The notes beneath the pieces are model-generated. The model made no database searches and had not been told where the DNA came from. It saw only the letters and a program-made list of their open reading frames with translations. 64,000 nt of DNA, taken from the NCBI RefSeq assembly GCF_949628215.1, contig NC_134282.1, forward strand, positions 12,212,223 to 12,276,222, read 5' to 3'. The position numbers were made by a program, and so were the translations under genes. This stretch comes from Phalacrocorax aristotelis (lineage: Eukaryota > Chordata > Aves > Suliformes > Phalacrocoracidae). Of the stretch, positions 1 through 11,830 are shown one piece after another. Each line of letters begins with the position of its first letter. Position 1 is the stretch's first letter.

Positions 1-3000
1 CATTTTTACTTTGTGCTTAATGTCAACCCTTTTTAGGACAGGAAAAAGTTGTATCAAAGAGAAAGTTAGAAAAAAATATTTTTAACTGTACAGTAGGAAA
101 AGTCTTTGGGATTGCACATAACCTTATGAAAAAACGTAGTCCCTCTTTCCTTATTTGAGCAACAGCCATGAGTCTAGTGAAGGAATACATCATATTTCCA
201 GATACCAAAAGGATTTATTCTGAAATAAGTTGTTTAAAAACAAAAAACAGGAAGTGTACTGAACCCAGCACTACTTGACTCAAACTGAACACAACTTAGA
301 AAAGCAAGGAATATGAAAGAAGGAATATTTTTAATTAATATGAATCTTAGCTAATTGTCTCTAGAAACTGATTTTTTGTGTATATTTTGACCCAAAAGAA
401 GTAGAAATCATAAGTCTAGGAAACAGCAGAGTATATATGTCACAATGGGATTTTATCTTTGTTGGTATTACAGAAACCCAGTTAAAAAATAAGATATTCT
501 AATTGTTTTCAGTGTTTACAATTCAAGCATTAAAAACAGAGGAAGCTGTTGTATGATTAACCATGGAGATCATATTTGACTATTCAATACATCCATTATT
601 GGTAATTTATCTCCTGGGTTTAGATTTCAAATGAGCCTTACTGCACTTTTCCTGCTACTAAACTGCTGTTGAAGAACAACTCAGATAACAGAGGATGTAC
701 TAAAATAGAGAAGAAAAAACTGCAGCTGAAGAATTACGGCTAAATTAATTTCAGGAATTAAATTTACTCTGTCAATAATATATATCATATTAGATCTCAC
801 ATATCAGTTTTAGCTGATTGTTATATTTACATATTCTTATATATAATTTTTGTATAATGTATCATATATATATTTATCACTTTTAGCTGACAGACCCCTG
901 AGTCACCAAAGCCTTTAAAGTAAACCTACTCAGTCTTTTTTTAAAGTGATCATGCTGAAAGAACCCGAAAGCTTCCTATTTCTAAAGTGAGCTGCTATTA
1001 GCACACAAAATAGCGAACAAGAGCAAGAGAGTTCTTCACAGAGTAAGCTGAGGCTTTTCAATGGAGTCTGATTTAAAAGTTTCGAAATAACCACCTGCCC
1101 AATATGCCTTAGAGGATTAATCCCTCTCCTCAATTTTGCCTTCCACTTTGGCAACTTTCAGCAGCCTCCTAATCTGTACGTAATTTACACAGCTCCCCTT
1201 TAGGTTCCTATAGAAACACCCTTATTTCTAGCTGTGGTTCTGAGCCTTTTCCCTGCTGCAAGCACACCCTTTTGTTCGTTTCAGCTTTCCTGCCTGCTAT
1301 TCCCTGCTTGCTGTGTCTCTGTCTGCCCTCCGCACCCTCTGCTCCAGAGCTGCTTCTCCAGGCAGCTCCCCTCTCCTCTGAAAGCTGCAACCAGAATAAG
1401 GTAAAAGGCAGTCTGCCGCTCTGCTCTCTATACCATTTAGATAATACGTGCAGATAGAACATAAGCCAGAGGCAAATTAGTAAAAGAAATACTATCTTTG
1501 TCCCACCATTAACTCTTCAGTGTTGTTTTTCCACCTGCATGTTAATCACAGGGTAAGATATCTGCCCCAAGTGTAATTAAAATGGAAAAAGGACAATGAT
1601 AAACATAGAGTATTTACAGTTTTGTAAGTAAATGCAATGCAGGAAATTCAAATTAAATTATTATTTTTGCACAAAGACACAAGCTTTTTCAAAGTTAATG
1701 GCTGAGGATTGCAAACATGCCAAATCAGGTTTTGTGTCTTTCCACTATAGAAATGGCACTAATGGCAAAACCTGAATATGCCCTGGCTTCCCCTAAATCC
1801 AGAATTTCTTAGGTCTGTGTTCAAGAACACTGTTCAACAATAATTAGTTGCAGTTTCTTATGCCACATAAACAATTCTTCCTCCCATTTAAATACAGAGT
1901 TTCCAGCTTGTGGCTTATTTATCTTCCAGTTTACTTAAGGGTATGTATATGTAGATAAGATGAACTGGGTTTATACCTTGTAATTTGAACTCTTAATGAT
2001 TAAGTGAAGAGGCCTAATTTAACATAAAAATTTGAAATAAAGCCTCCTTCTAAGAATGTTTTAAAACACAGAATGCCTTTTTGTAAGACATATATTATAG
2101 CTGTCCTACCTCAACTTCACTGTGGGTATTGACGTAGTGACTTAGGATAGTAACAAAAAGTCTGCTCTCATGGAGATTATCTCCACCACTTGACAATTAC
2201 CAAAGGGGAGGGAACAGCGTAATTGTATTTCATGGTCAAACTTGAGGCAGATGTTTAGTCGTTCCTGGTGTTTTATTTATTTGAACACTGTTTTGGGCAA
2301 TATATAATGGATTTGAGAGATCTGCTGTATAGCATACATCGTGTTAAGAATATGAATTCACTGCCTGCTGTCCTCTGAAACAACCTATGTGAATAACCAT
2401 TTCCTCATCAGTGACTTCAGTGTTATAAATGTGATTAACTCTGTATTTTTCTCCTATAGTTCCAACACAGTAACAGCAGTCATTCATCTCAAGTATCGGA
2501 TAATAACCTTCAGTAACCTTGTTAACAGCCTTTTGCTATGTGCCAAATTTCAGTAGTCCAACTGGACATGAAGTGCAAGGACAGTAGCTTTACAGCAGCC
2601 TTATCACTATAGGTGTTCAATGCAGTGACCAACTATGCTTAGTATGTGTTCAAATGATAAGAACACAGCACTAGTCTTCATAGCTCGTATGAAGTACAGT
2701 TCCTTCATCAGCTTCAAAAATCATCTTCCATACAGGGAAACTGTCTTGTGATTTCTGCCAGAAGTCACAACCAGATTCCCTCCTTAGGATGACTGTAAGC
2801 ACTTTCCTTACTCGTATTATTAAAAAAAAAAAAATATCCGTTTTTGTGGCCCCAAACTTGTTAACAGATAGATCTTTCAGATATAATCAATATGTCTTCA
2901 GACTGAATGTTAGGATGTGCAATTATGTTTGCACAAATCTACACAGATGGGGTTTTTATAGATGATCTTCTCTTCTGTTAGCAAACAATTTAGCAAAAAA

Positions 3001-5024
3001 ATTAAAAATGAGAGATTGATGGTGTTATAACAACGAAGTACCCATTAGAATTACAGCAGCAGAGAACCGCACTAAAAAGTATGTAGAACATTTCAGTCTA
3101 TATTTTAATACACAGGGGTTTTATTGTAATTTAAGATTTTATTTTCTCATAGGCTCTGTGATTATAACAGATCATATTTTGACAAGGTTTTCTTTCAGTT
3201 TTTCAGTGGACTAAATCCTGCTCCTCCTACTCAAATACTTCTATTCCTGTATGGGAAGTACCCCATTCCTGTAGGGGTAGTATCTCCCCCTGCAAGAGGA
3301 ACAGCATGGGGAGAAGACACAGCAGTTTTACTTATTATGTGAGCACTTGAGTGTGGAGTTTTGTTGGTTTTATCTGCAGTACGATTCTGAAAAATACTTC
3401 CCATGAGCCACTATGTATTTAAAAATCTGTATTTTACCATCATCTGGTAGTAACCACTGTTGCCCTTAAGGTGTATAAAGATCAATTAAATGTAGAGATT
3501 AAGCATAGTTTTCTTTTAAAGGATTGCATCTGTCAGTAGGAGGTAGAATGAACATTTTTAGATTGTATTTTGATTAGGGAGCAATCGAAAGGGAGGCCTA
3601 TTGTATGTGCTTGTTCAAATGTGAGAGAAATTGAAAAATAAAATTTAAAAGTACCTTAAAACCTTTATTGGTTGCACTTTTGGGAAAATACAGTAGCATT
3701 TACTGGGAATGAAACCCACAGGAGCCTGCAGAATCAAAAGAAATGGGCATATGGATCCTATGTAGCTCTGATACTCTCTTATATTATAGAATTTGTTCAT
3801 AAAACTACATTATAGACTACAAAGTGTATCTACTGCTCTTTCAAAACCACAGACAGATAAAAATCAAAAATCAGTTGTAAAGAGGTTATAATTTTGTTTA
3901 AAATGATTTAAGAATTTGCTGTAAGGGTAGTATAGTCTTACAAAAAAATGCTGTTAAAAAGTCAGACCAAAAATAGAGTAATGGTGGAATTCCCACACAT
4001 TCAGACTAGAAGAAAAATGCTGACTGTCATTTTCCATTTTCAAAAGTTCTCTTTTTTCCAACTTCCTCTTTCAAAATCATATAAATAAACAGATTGTCAA
4101 CTTTTTATGTTACGCAGTCATTATGTCAATTTGTAAGCCTTGTGACTTTGTGTGGGCATTCCACAATTGTACTTACTACAGGGATACTCCCTACGAATGA
4201 ATCGATCACTCACAGATGGATGTAGGACTGAAAAAATGCTGAGCATCTTACATATCATTCGTGGTTAATGAGAAAGGAAGGTGGTTAGCCTTTTAACAAA
4301 TTTAGCTGTCACGGAGTGGCAGAAATATTCACAAAGAGTTAGTAAATAACCTCAAATGAATACATTAGTTAAGAGCTGTTCCTGTATACCAGCTGGTTAC
4401 CACCATCGCTAAGGTGTATGTGTGTATCACACACTATTTGGATTAGGCAGTAAAATGAAACATACCCAAAACATATATTTTAACAGTTAAAGGAGAACAA
4501 CATGGCAGTGGTTTATATAATACAGTGAACTTTTCTGCTAAACCGTACATAAAAGTGAGCTTGCTGTAATTTTTTTTCGCTAATGTATGCTCAGAAAGAC
4601 TAATAATAGGCCTTATGAGTCACAAGCATTCATTAAGTAAGCCACCAGAGTTTTGAAAACATAACAGTTGAGATCTAGCCTGCTTGAAGTGAACAAGTAA
4701 ATTAATATGTTTTTAAAAATAGTGTCTCTTAAAAATGCTATGATAATATGCTTCTAAATATTTAAGATCCTTTATTCTATGCAAAACCAGCATGTTAATT
4801 ACTGGATTAGCAAAAATGTCTTTCAAGACCAGATTTGAACCCATCTTCTAGGTTTTGAAACACATTTGGAATGCTTGACTCCCTCATGATGGTCCCAAGG
4901 GAAAATGTGTTAGTCTCACCCGCGTTTGTTTACTCAAGAAGGCGCAGTTTAGGCACAGCATTTGGTTTTCAACGAAGACCTGCTTTTTACTTTAGTTACC
5001 CAGCTGGCTTGATACGGGTACAAT

Positions 5025-5080
5025 TAAATCAAATGATTTGTTCAAGATCACTAAGGGAATCAGTGACTCGACTGGGAGAA
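5025..5080 (+). repeat. MIR/CORE-SINE-like fragment
   Basis: The stretch reads as a degenerate copy of the best-known part of MIR-type SINEs. It has an 'aaatgatttgttcaagatca' segment, comparable with the family's 'ttgcccaaggtcacacag' core, followed by a 'gggaatcagtgactc..ctgggag' tail, comparable with its 'agtggcagagctggga'. The match is from memory and imperfect. Such copies are ancient and found across amniotes. Confidence 0.4.
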
Positions 5081-6828
5081 GAAAGTTGGACTGGGAAAGC
5101 TGAAAATACTAGTTCCCATTGTGGGACAATTTCTCAGTAGCATTTAAGTAAATTAGAGGGGCAACCTATTGTATTTCACAGTCATCTGCACAAACTACCA
5201 GCATTGTATAGACTAAATTTGCATCAGTAGGGAAATGTAGACGCAGAGGAAAACTGAAGGAAAAAAGTTAACACTTTCATGAGGTGGATATGTAAACTGA
5301 CATATCAGATAAAGAACAGAAAAATCTAAATGAAAACCTGTTTTCCAAAGCTTTTTGGTATTGTAGATATCACTTTTAGGGGGAAAGTTTAGCTGTACAA
5401 TGAGTCTTTCTTGCTTGTCTTTAGTCATTTATTAACCAATCTATACAAACTGTAATTCTAGGATTCTTCTAATTGACAGGTGTTCAAAGTTCCTTTGTTG
5501 GGTTATTTTTGCTTAATTATCTTTTCCTTTTCCCATTTATTAACAACTTAAGAGATATATCAGTACTATCATGAAACCATCATGTTGGTATCATACCACT
5601 GCTTTTATAACTAAGATTAGATAACTGCAAAAGACTTTTGCCTGTTGTGTGCATTACTTACTGATAAGAGTAATATGGTGTCATCTTCTATGATAACAGA
5701 AGGCAATGACATATGCACACTGGCTCATAATTGGCATTATAAAATTTGGTGGTGAAGGAATAGTGAAATGTAGCATTTTCTAATGTAGTTTCAGGGGCAG
5801 GACACAGTACTCCAGCAAGGACAGACTTCTGCGAACTCCTACCCTCTCCTTCCTTCCAAACCCTACCTCACTCCTCCTGGCCTTTCATTTCCTTCATCAT
5901 CAATTTTGCAAAAGTTTTCTGTCTTTATAGACTCTTCATTTCAGCCTCAGTCTCCTGGCTTAGCCAGTGCTGGCTTTCTCCTTGGCTTGCTGCCTGAGTC
6001 CCCTGCTGACCTCAGGATGTGGTTCTGCCAATCTAATTGTGGGCTGCTACTGAAAGGGGTAGTCCCATTCCCCCTCCCGTCTGCCCTGCGCTCCCTTGTG
6101 AGCCAAGTCAGGGAACCAAACTTGTATGATCTGTTTTCTTTCAGTTCAGCTTTCTGAATCAGGTCATCATGAGGTAAAATGAACACCAATGCTAAAAATC
6201 ACATCCAAAGTTGGAAGAGGCAGTGGAATAGGGAGAGGAGGGACCATGTCTTTCAGCAGCACTTCACAATTAACATGAGTTTCATCACTAAACTTCATTT
6301 TTGGCACCAAACGCCTTGCCCTACCTTTCTTGTTCTTCATCTTCCCTCTTTAGCCTCTCTTCCTAATGGCTTTCCATTTGCCCTGGCCCTTTCTGCTCCC
6401 ATCCAAGAGTTACCCATCAGCTAATTCCAGCTCTCTTGCCCAGCTCCTTTTCGTCCCTCGGTCCTTGTGCTTCACCGTAGACAGACCTTGTCAGTAACAA
6501 TGCCTGTGGTCCCTCACCTAACTGCTGTTTCCAAAGTAAAGCTCAAAATGGGAGAAACATGCTTCAGCAATTAAGACGCCTTATTTTTATAAACTCTTCT
6601 CAAATCATCTCTTGTGCATGAAAAAAATTCTGAACTGCATGTGTTATAAAATGGATAAAACCCTAATAGTTATGAAGTAAAATTCCTACTAATTGAGCTT
6701 TCCTCACTTCAAGCCCTTTGTATTAAAAATAAGCAGTGAAATGGTTTGCAACAATAGTTAGAGACTCTTTTTCCTACTGTAAACAAATGCTGAATATCTG
6801 GGCAAAAGCCTCCTTGCGTAATGCAAGT

Positions 6829-6855
6829 CAACTCCCATTGACTTAACAGGAGTTG
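6829..6855. repeat. Short inverted repeat, possible MITE relic
   Basis: CAACTCC at 6829-6835 is mirrored by GGAGTTG at 6849-6855 around a 13-nt centre that reads 'cattgacttaaca'. This resembles the 'AACTCCCATTGACTTCAATGGGAGTT' type palindrome that recurs in sauropsid genomes as an old interspersed repeat. That resemblance is recalled, not searched. Confidence 0.35.
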
Positions 6856-7797
6856 TCGTGCTATATATGAGAACGGGATCTTGTCTCTGTGAATAAAGGA
6901 GTTTTCTCAAGAGTGAGGGGGCTCTGGACAATGAATGCATTTTTACCAGCCCATTCTGATTCATTGGCAAACTACCAAACACCAGAACTGTTTCTGTAGT
7001 CTTTCTACTCTCACAATGACAGACATTTTCTTTTTCCTTTTTAGTGGGAAGTCTTTTGTATTTTTTTTTCCTCATGAAAATATGTGTCTTATTTTTCCTG
7101 GTATTTTGTACAACAAAATAGAAAGTATTTCTCAGTCATAATATTTTTGAAGTTGGTCCTTCCTGAGTTTATCATGTAACTTCTAATTCCAGTTTAAAAC
7201 TTAGCTGAGGATAAAGAAGCAAATTTGGGTCTAACTTATGCATACATCTCTTGCAGTTCAAAAGGTGCTTTGAAACTAGACTGGGCAGACCCCTTTGGAA
7301 GTTACAGCAGCCCCAGGGAGCTATCTGAATGGTGCCAAAACTGTCTTGCTGTGGTCTACCCTAGACCCAAACTAGAAAAGAAGGGGGTGGCTTTCTAGTC
7401 TTCAGGAATCCTCCAGTGGGCCCAGGTGAAATTCCCTTTAGCAACACAAAAGAAATTTAGCTTGTACTAAAGAACTGCCCTCTGTAGAGGTTCCATACTG
7501 TGAACTACAGCAATCTTCCTTCCCATCATATTGTATTTTTTTTCCCCAAAGTTCTGCATGACAATTTTTAAAAAGAACTTAGCAGGTATCTTTATACAAT
7601 TAATATTTTTAAAGTTTGGAATTTTTTGTGTGGTATGGTTGTTATCACCATCATCCATTATTTTTTTGATAATGAGTCAAGGTAATTTTCTTCCTGTCTT
7701 CCAAAACACGTATTACCAATTACACCATTACAAAATCAGCCGTGCAGATAAAACCGCCTTTCCAGAGAAATAGGAAATTGTAAAGTGAGGACCATTC

Positions 7798-8117
7798 CTA
7801 GTGTTGAATGGTCTGTGAGGTGATGAGCCCAAACCTGACAATCATCAGACATCCATATTCGGAACCAGCGGCATCATTCGTCATTTCTCTCTGTGGAACG
7901 AACTCAAACATTTCAGTAACCATCTGACCAAACATGGGTAAAATCCCTGTGGACAGCAGAGACAATCAGTGTTGCTTTCTGGACGGTGTCTGCAAGTAGA
8001 TAATACTGCTTCTGACCCAGAACGTCACATTGCCATGTTGTTTGATTGTAAGCAAAGTCCTGCTGCCTATCTGCACACAACTGGATTTCTTCCAAAGCTG
8101 AATTAAAACCTGCCTTT
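7798..8117 (-). other. Disrupted coding-like stretch, family unknown
   Basis: On the minus strand a frame is open from about 8117 to 7913, without an ATG at its head. Its translation is protein-like: mixed composition, four aromatic residues in the motif QKQYYLL and its surroundings, and ending WSDGY-stop. A second frame, shifted by one, is open from 7950 to 7798 and overlaps the first. It carries on with similar composition, for example the segment MFEFVPQREMTND. Further upstream (about 8390-8215) more short readable pieces occur, interrupted by stops. This is what a decayed gene, retrocopy or transposon ORF looks like. I cannot name the family, and open frames of this length are not rare by chance in this window. 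Confidence 0.25.
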
Positions 8118-8185
8118 AAAAAGCATATCTAATCTCATGTTTAAAACCCAAGCAAAGGTGTACCCGCTATCTCTCCTGATATAAA

Positions 8186-8205
8186 CTATTTAAATATTTA
8201 ATTGC
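8186..8205 (+). repeat. 20-nt direct repeat, copy 1
   Basis: The sequence 'ctatttaaatatttaattgc' is identical to the copy at 9818-9837. It is AT-rich and contains the palindrome ATTTAAAT, so chance is possible, but 20 identical bases 1.6 kb apart is unusual. Confidence 0.8.
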
Positions 8206-8999
8206 CCTCACAGTCAGGAGACGTCAACATTAGGATTGTCTAGATACAGTTTCCAGCAAATGGATGCCATTGCCTTTGTCAGCGAGGTTGAAAAGGTCAT
8301 ACTATCAAGACATCTCTTCTATATTTAAGTACCTCAAAGTGATCCAGACTCTTGTCAGTTTTTTTCTTTCAGAAGCTGAATAAGCTGAAACGTGGAGGTG
8401 GTAACTTACAATATAACTTGTTTTCTGCTCCCTAGATCATTTTCAGTACTCTTCGAACTATCACTAATATTTCCATTTTCCTGCTAGTGTAAGTATCAGA
8501 AGTGGGTGCAGGTTTTTTGGTAGCATTTCTTCACCAATATGTGGACAGAGATCTTCTTTCTAGAAGACAAGTTTTTATGCACACTAGATTGCACTAGTTC
8601 TTTTTGCCACAGCACTGCCTGTGCTTTGCTGAACAAATGAACACACTGATCTTTCTACCTTTTCTAAACATTGTCACTAAAGACTTTATACAACCACATG
8701 GACTGCTAACACAAGATACCTTCAGCTTAGGAAGCGGCATCTTGAAGGATGCCACTATAAACACATCAACTCATTGATATCTTGCCACTGACAATTGCAT
8801 TTTGAAATGTCAGTAGCCAGTTTTCAGTTCAGTTGCGTCTATGTAAAGCAGGTATTTTGAATCAAAATATCTTGTGGCACTAAATCAACAGCTTGGAGAA
8901 ATCCAAGTTTAAAATGGAATTGCAATTGGTTTTATCAGCTGAACATTTAATTTTTTAAAAAAATGCAGATGTTTGTTCCTACTCATCAGGGCCCTGAGT

Positions 9000-9345
9000 G
9001 CACTAATGGGCCTTAATTGCCCTGACCAGTCTGACTTGACCCTTGCCCCCCATGGCCCTGGAGCCCCATTTCACTCGGCCCAGCGCCGCCAGAGGTGTGC
9101 TGGTCTCCAGCCCTGGCTGCGCCTATGCCCAGCCACAGGCCCTGCCGATCTGGACCCCGACTCCAGGGCTGATGCCCAGGCATGGGCTCTTGTCTGCCCC
9201 TTGTCTGCCCTTGGCCTGCCCCATTCCCCGGCTGGGGGCAGTGAGTCAGGCCCTGGCTGGGAGGCCACAACCTGTGGGGTCCCCTCTGGCTCCCAGCCCC
9301 CAGGGAGCTGCTGGCCCGTGCTGCACCCTGACACTGCCTTGCATA
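9000..9345. other. GC-rich, CpG-poor block
   Basis: An abrupt rise in GC against AT-rich flanks. It is rich in CCCTG, CCAGG and GGCCC words but poor in CpG, unlike the promoter island. It begins 'ggccctgagtgcactaatgg' and is followed near 9357 by 'ggttgggaagggac', which recalls the 3' tail of CR1 LINEs. Overlapping open frames on both strands (up to 162 codons) are the usual by-product of high GC. Best guess is an old GC-rich interspersed repeat. A pseudo-exon is less likely. Confidence 0.4.
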
Positions 9346-9817
9346 AAAGATAATGTAGGTTGGGAAGGGACGCAGGCAGTCAAACGCTGCACTGTGATTG
9401 CAGATAATTGTATAGCAGATCATGCTGTCACCACTCATTACTTTTTATTAACAAAGACTGGGATATGGGTGGACCTTTCCATTATTTTTACTTGGCATCG
9501 GTGTCTAGCTAATGGGTTTGTATGTCCATGAGTCAAAATATTTACCCTTTTGGAGCTTGGAAACAGCTGGATTTCCAGTGGGGATGAGGATCCACCCCTC
9601 CATCCAAGTCAGGCTGGGATCTGCGGGACTGCTGATTTTGAAAACGAGTATAATAGTTGTTATAGTCAAACTGGGCCTCTGAAGTCACTGGAGCAGAGCA
9701 CAAAAAGATTCCTATGTTTTATGATGAGCAGGATGAAGAGTTTCAGTGGCTGCTGGATAATACTAATTTCTCTGATACTTTGGTTTACATTTTCTTTAAT
9801 GTTTTTTAAATATTGAT

Positions 9818-9837
9818 CTATTTAAATATTTAATTGC
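9818..9837 (+). repeat. 20-nt direct repeat, copy 2
   Basis: Identical to 8186-8205. The two copies bracket about 1.6 kb that includes the GC-rich block at 9.0-9.35 kb. Confidence 0.8.
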
Positions 9838-11481
9838 ATAATGTTGGGTATGGTCACTCCTTAGAGGCAATCCGATTTTTTTCATCTGTATTGACTCCCC
9901 TAGTCTTTGTATCTAGTAAACTTTAATGCTATTGAATCAATATGGTTCCCCACCCAAAAACGTGGCTATAGGCACATTTTGCTAATATATTATTCCTTAA
10001 GAGTGCAGGATACCTAGGTGAGTAAACTGGGAAAAATAATTTAACAAAGCAGTTGCTAGACTGGAATGACATTCAGTCTTTTGCTTGGTGACATTTAGAA
10101 GAAAAAAGAAATGGAAATGGCTTATTTTTGGCCTGAAATGGAATATGTTAGCTGATCAGTGTGACAGAGTAAGTAGTGAGCAATATGTTATTTTCTGCCG
10201 TTGTTTTAGGGCAAATAGAATGATTTAGATGATGTGCTGTAACAGAAGAGACTACTGGAATCAGACATTCAGGAGGCAAATAGGTTTATTCTATTTTAGG
10301 CTTCACATTTACTGCTTTCTGGCATGAATAATACTGCAACCATCGTAAAGATTTAAACTAACCATGCTGATAAATACTTAATTCCTCTTGTTTAGGACGT
10401 CTCTTACATCATTGCTCTTAAATTTTCAAGATGTAGGCTGTCTTAGCTTTTTCACCCAGGTTTGATCTCTGGCTTACTGACTGAGTATTTTAAGAACCGC
10501 CCTGATGTAGTAGCTCTCCTGCTACACTTGAGTTTTGCGAAGTCCTTGATTAACAGTCCATTCTTTACTTGTCTGAGCAATAGATGAGGGAGAATACGTC
10601 AGAGCTGACCCACCTGTCTGGGTGATGGGCCGGTGGTGTGCAGTGGCTGGCACTGCTCTGGTTAGTAACGGGGAAAGGGGGGGCTTAAGGGGGTAAGCTC
10701 TTGTTCCACGCCAGAGAGGAAACGGCGCCTGTTCCTCGGCTGTGAGCTGAGAGAATGATTTTTGTGCTATTCTTACTTTGAATCGTTTGAGTCGTATTAT
10801 CAGTACCCCTTCTATAGCATTTTTACACATATGTGTTCTTTTACCAAGTATTTCTGGATGGTGGCACAAGTAAAGGAAGTTCCGAGATAGGAATTACACT
10901 TGTTCACCGTTCCCTCTTCGGCTGTTCATACCGCCGTGCTCAGTGGCAGCCCCTGCAGGCCCCGCGCGGGCACTCCCACGCGGTCAGGCAGCCGTTCGGT
11001 GCTTGGCAAAACACAGCGGTGTCACGGACCGATCGCGGGCAGGGCTCGGAGGGGTTAAATCAGCAGTTACGGGCTGCCCCGAGGGCGCCGCGCGGGGAGC
11101 TCCCCACGCGCGGCCCGCGGGCGGCTCAGAAGGGACCCCCGGCGCAGCGGGCCGCAGCCGGGCCGGGGGAAGGCGGCGCGGGGGTTGGGGGGGGGCAGGT
11201 GCCATTTAGGGCGCGATCACCGCGGCAGCGTCTCTCTCCCTCTAGAGATGGTGATGTCCGGCTGTGGCCGCGCGCGGCCGGCCCGAAGCACCTCGGAGCA
11301 GCCGCCGAAGCGCCGGAGCCGCCCCCCCCACCTGCACTGTGTGTGTATGTGTCCCGTCCCGTCCCCACGCGGCAGCGGGGAGTGGGGCGCCCGGGTGCCT
11401 GCACGCCCCGCGCGGCCCCGATCGCAGGCGCCAGGCAGGGCCGTGTGCCCGCGCGCCCCCGCGTTGCAGGGGCTCCGCAGC

Positions 11482-11500
11482 TGGCCGCCAGGGGGCAGTG
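11482..11500 (+). promoter_or_regulatory. CTCF-like motif in the ATP1B3 promoter
   Basis: The word 'tggccgccagggggcagtg' matches the CTCF core consensus (CC-x-C-x-AGGGGGCAG/C), including the invariant AGGGGGC block. It lies just upstream of the NF-Y and Sp1 boxes. Occupancy is an inference. Confidence 0.6.
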
Positions 11501-11515
11501 GCGCGGCGGGCGGGG

Positions 11516-11520
11516 ATTGG
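11516..11520 (-). promoter_or_regulatory. Reversed CCAAT box (NF-Y)
   Basis: ATTGG in the context 'cggggattggccgg', about 200 nt upstream of the ATG and directly before the GC boxes. Position and orientation are typical of NF-Y sites in CpG island promoters. Confidence 0.55.
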
Positions 11521-11534
11521 CCGGCGGTGGCGGT

Positions 11535-11550
11535 GGCGGGGCGGGGCGGG
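11535..11550 (+). promoter_or_regulatory. Triple Sp1/KLF GC box
   Basis: Three overlapping GGGCGG-type boxes in 'ggcggggcggggcggg'. Likely Sp-family binding that sets the TATA-less start region. Confidence 0.65.
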
Positions 11551-11721
11551 CCCGGTCCCGCCTGGCCGCGGCGGCAAGGAGGGAGGGCCGGTCTCTGCGT
11601 GACTCGCCCCCGCCCGCTCTCCCGCCGGGCGCCGCGGCGGCCGTTACTTAGCTGTTGGGAGCAGGCGCTCGCTGCGGCTTTCTCTGCCTAGGAGGCTCCG
11701 CCGCCGCTTCTTCCCCTCGCC

Positions 11722-11830
11722 ATGTCCAAGGAAACGAAGAAGCCCTTCCGCCAGAGCATGGCCGAGTGGCGGCAGTTCGTCTACAACCCCAACAGTGGCG
11801 AGTTCCTGGGGCGCACGGCGAAAAGCTGGG
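11722..11830 (+). CDS. ATP1B3: ATP1B3 exon 1 (coding part)
   Basis: Residues 1-36 plus the first base of G37. The start is the first ATG after the GC-rich leader, with G at -3. It gives the expected short, lysine-rich cytoplasmic N-terminus (MSKETKKPF). The donor is TGGG|GTAAGG. The exon holds the whole intracellular tail and the LGRT motif. Confidence 0.95.

Larger units (their letters stand above)
1..10939. other. 5' flank of ATP1B3, no recognised gene
   Basis: AT-rich DNA without an open frame that I recognise as a known protein. I looked for the neighbour expected from mammalian synteny (GRK7, a kinase with a prenylated C-terminus) and saw no kinase motifs or matching C-terminal exon on either strand. 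Short open frames of 60-140 codons occur in all frames and look like chance. Separately listed items here are a SINE-like scrap, an inverted repeat, a coding-like relic, a pair of 20-nt direct repeats and a GC-rich block. Distal regulatory elements may be present but cannot be read from one sequence. Confidence 0.6.

Noticed and set aside
1272-1457. Pyrimidine-rich patch with an exon-like frame (about 1290-1400)
   Set aside because: Acceptor and donor are mediocre and the 61-codon frame is unrecognised, so it is best explained by C/T-rich composition.
9013-9531. Overlapping frames of 126-162 codons at the GC-rich block
   Set aside because: Three frames on two strands are open together with Pro/Gly/Ala-rich composition. 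Treated as a compositional effect or repeat.
1-10900. Terminal exons of GRK7, expected upstream from mammalian synteny
   Set aside because: No kinase-domain motif or C-terminal prenylation exon could be read on either strand. The gene may lie farther left.
10833-11691. Open frames of up to 272 codons on both strands around the ATP1B3 promoter
   Set aside because: They lie in the CpG island, have Gly/Arg/Pro/Ala-only composition, overlap each other in several frames, and share no splice or start logic with the real exon 1.
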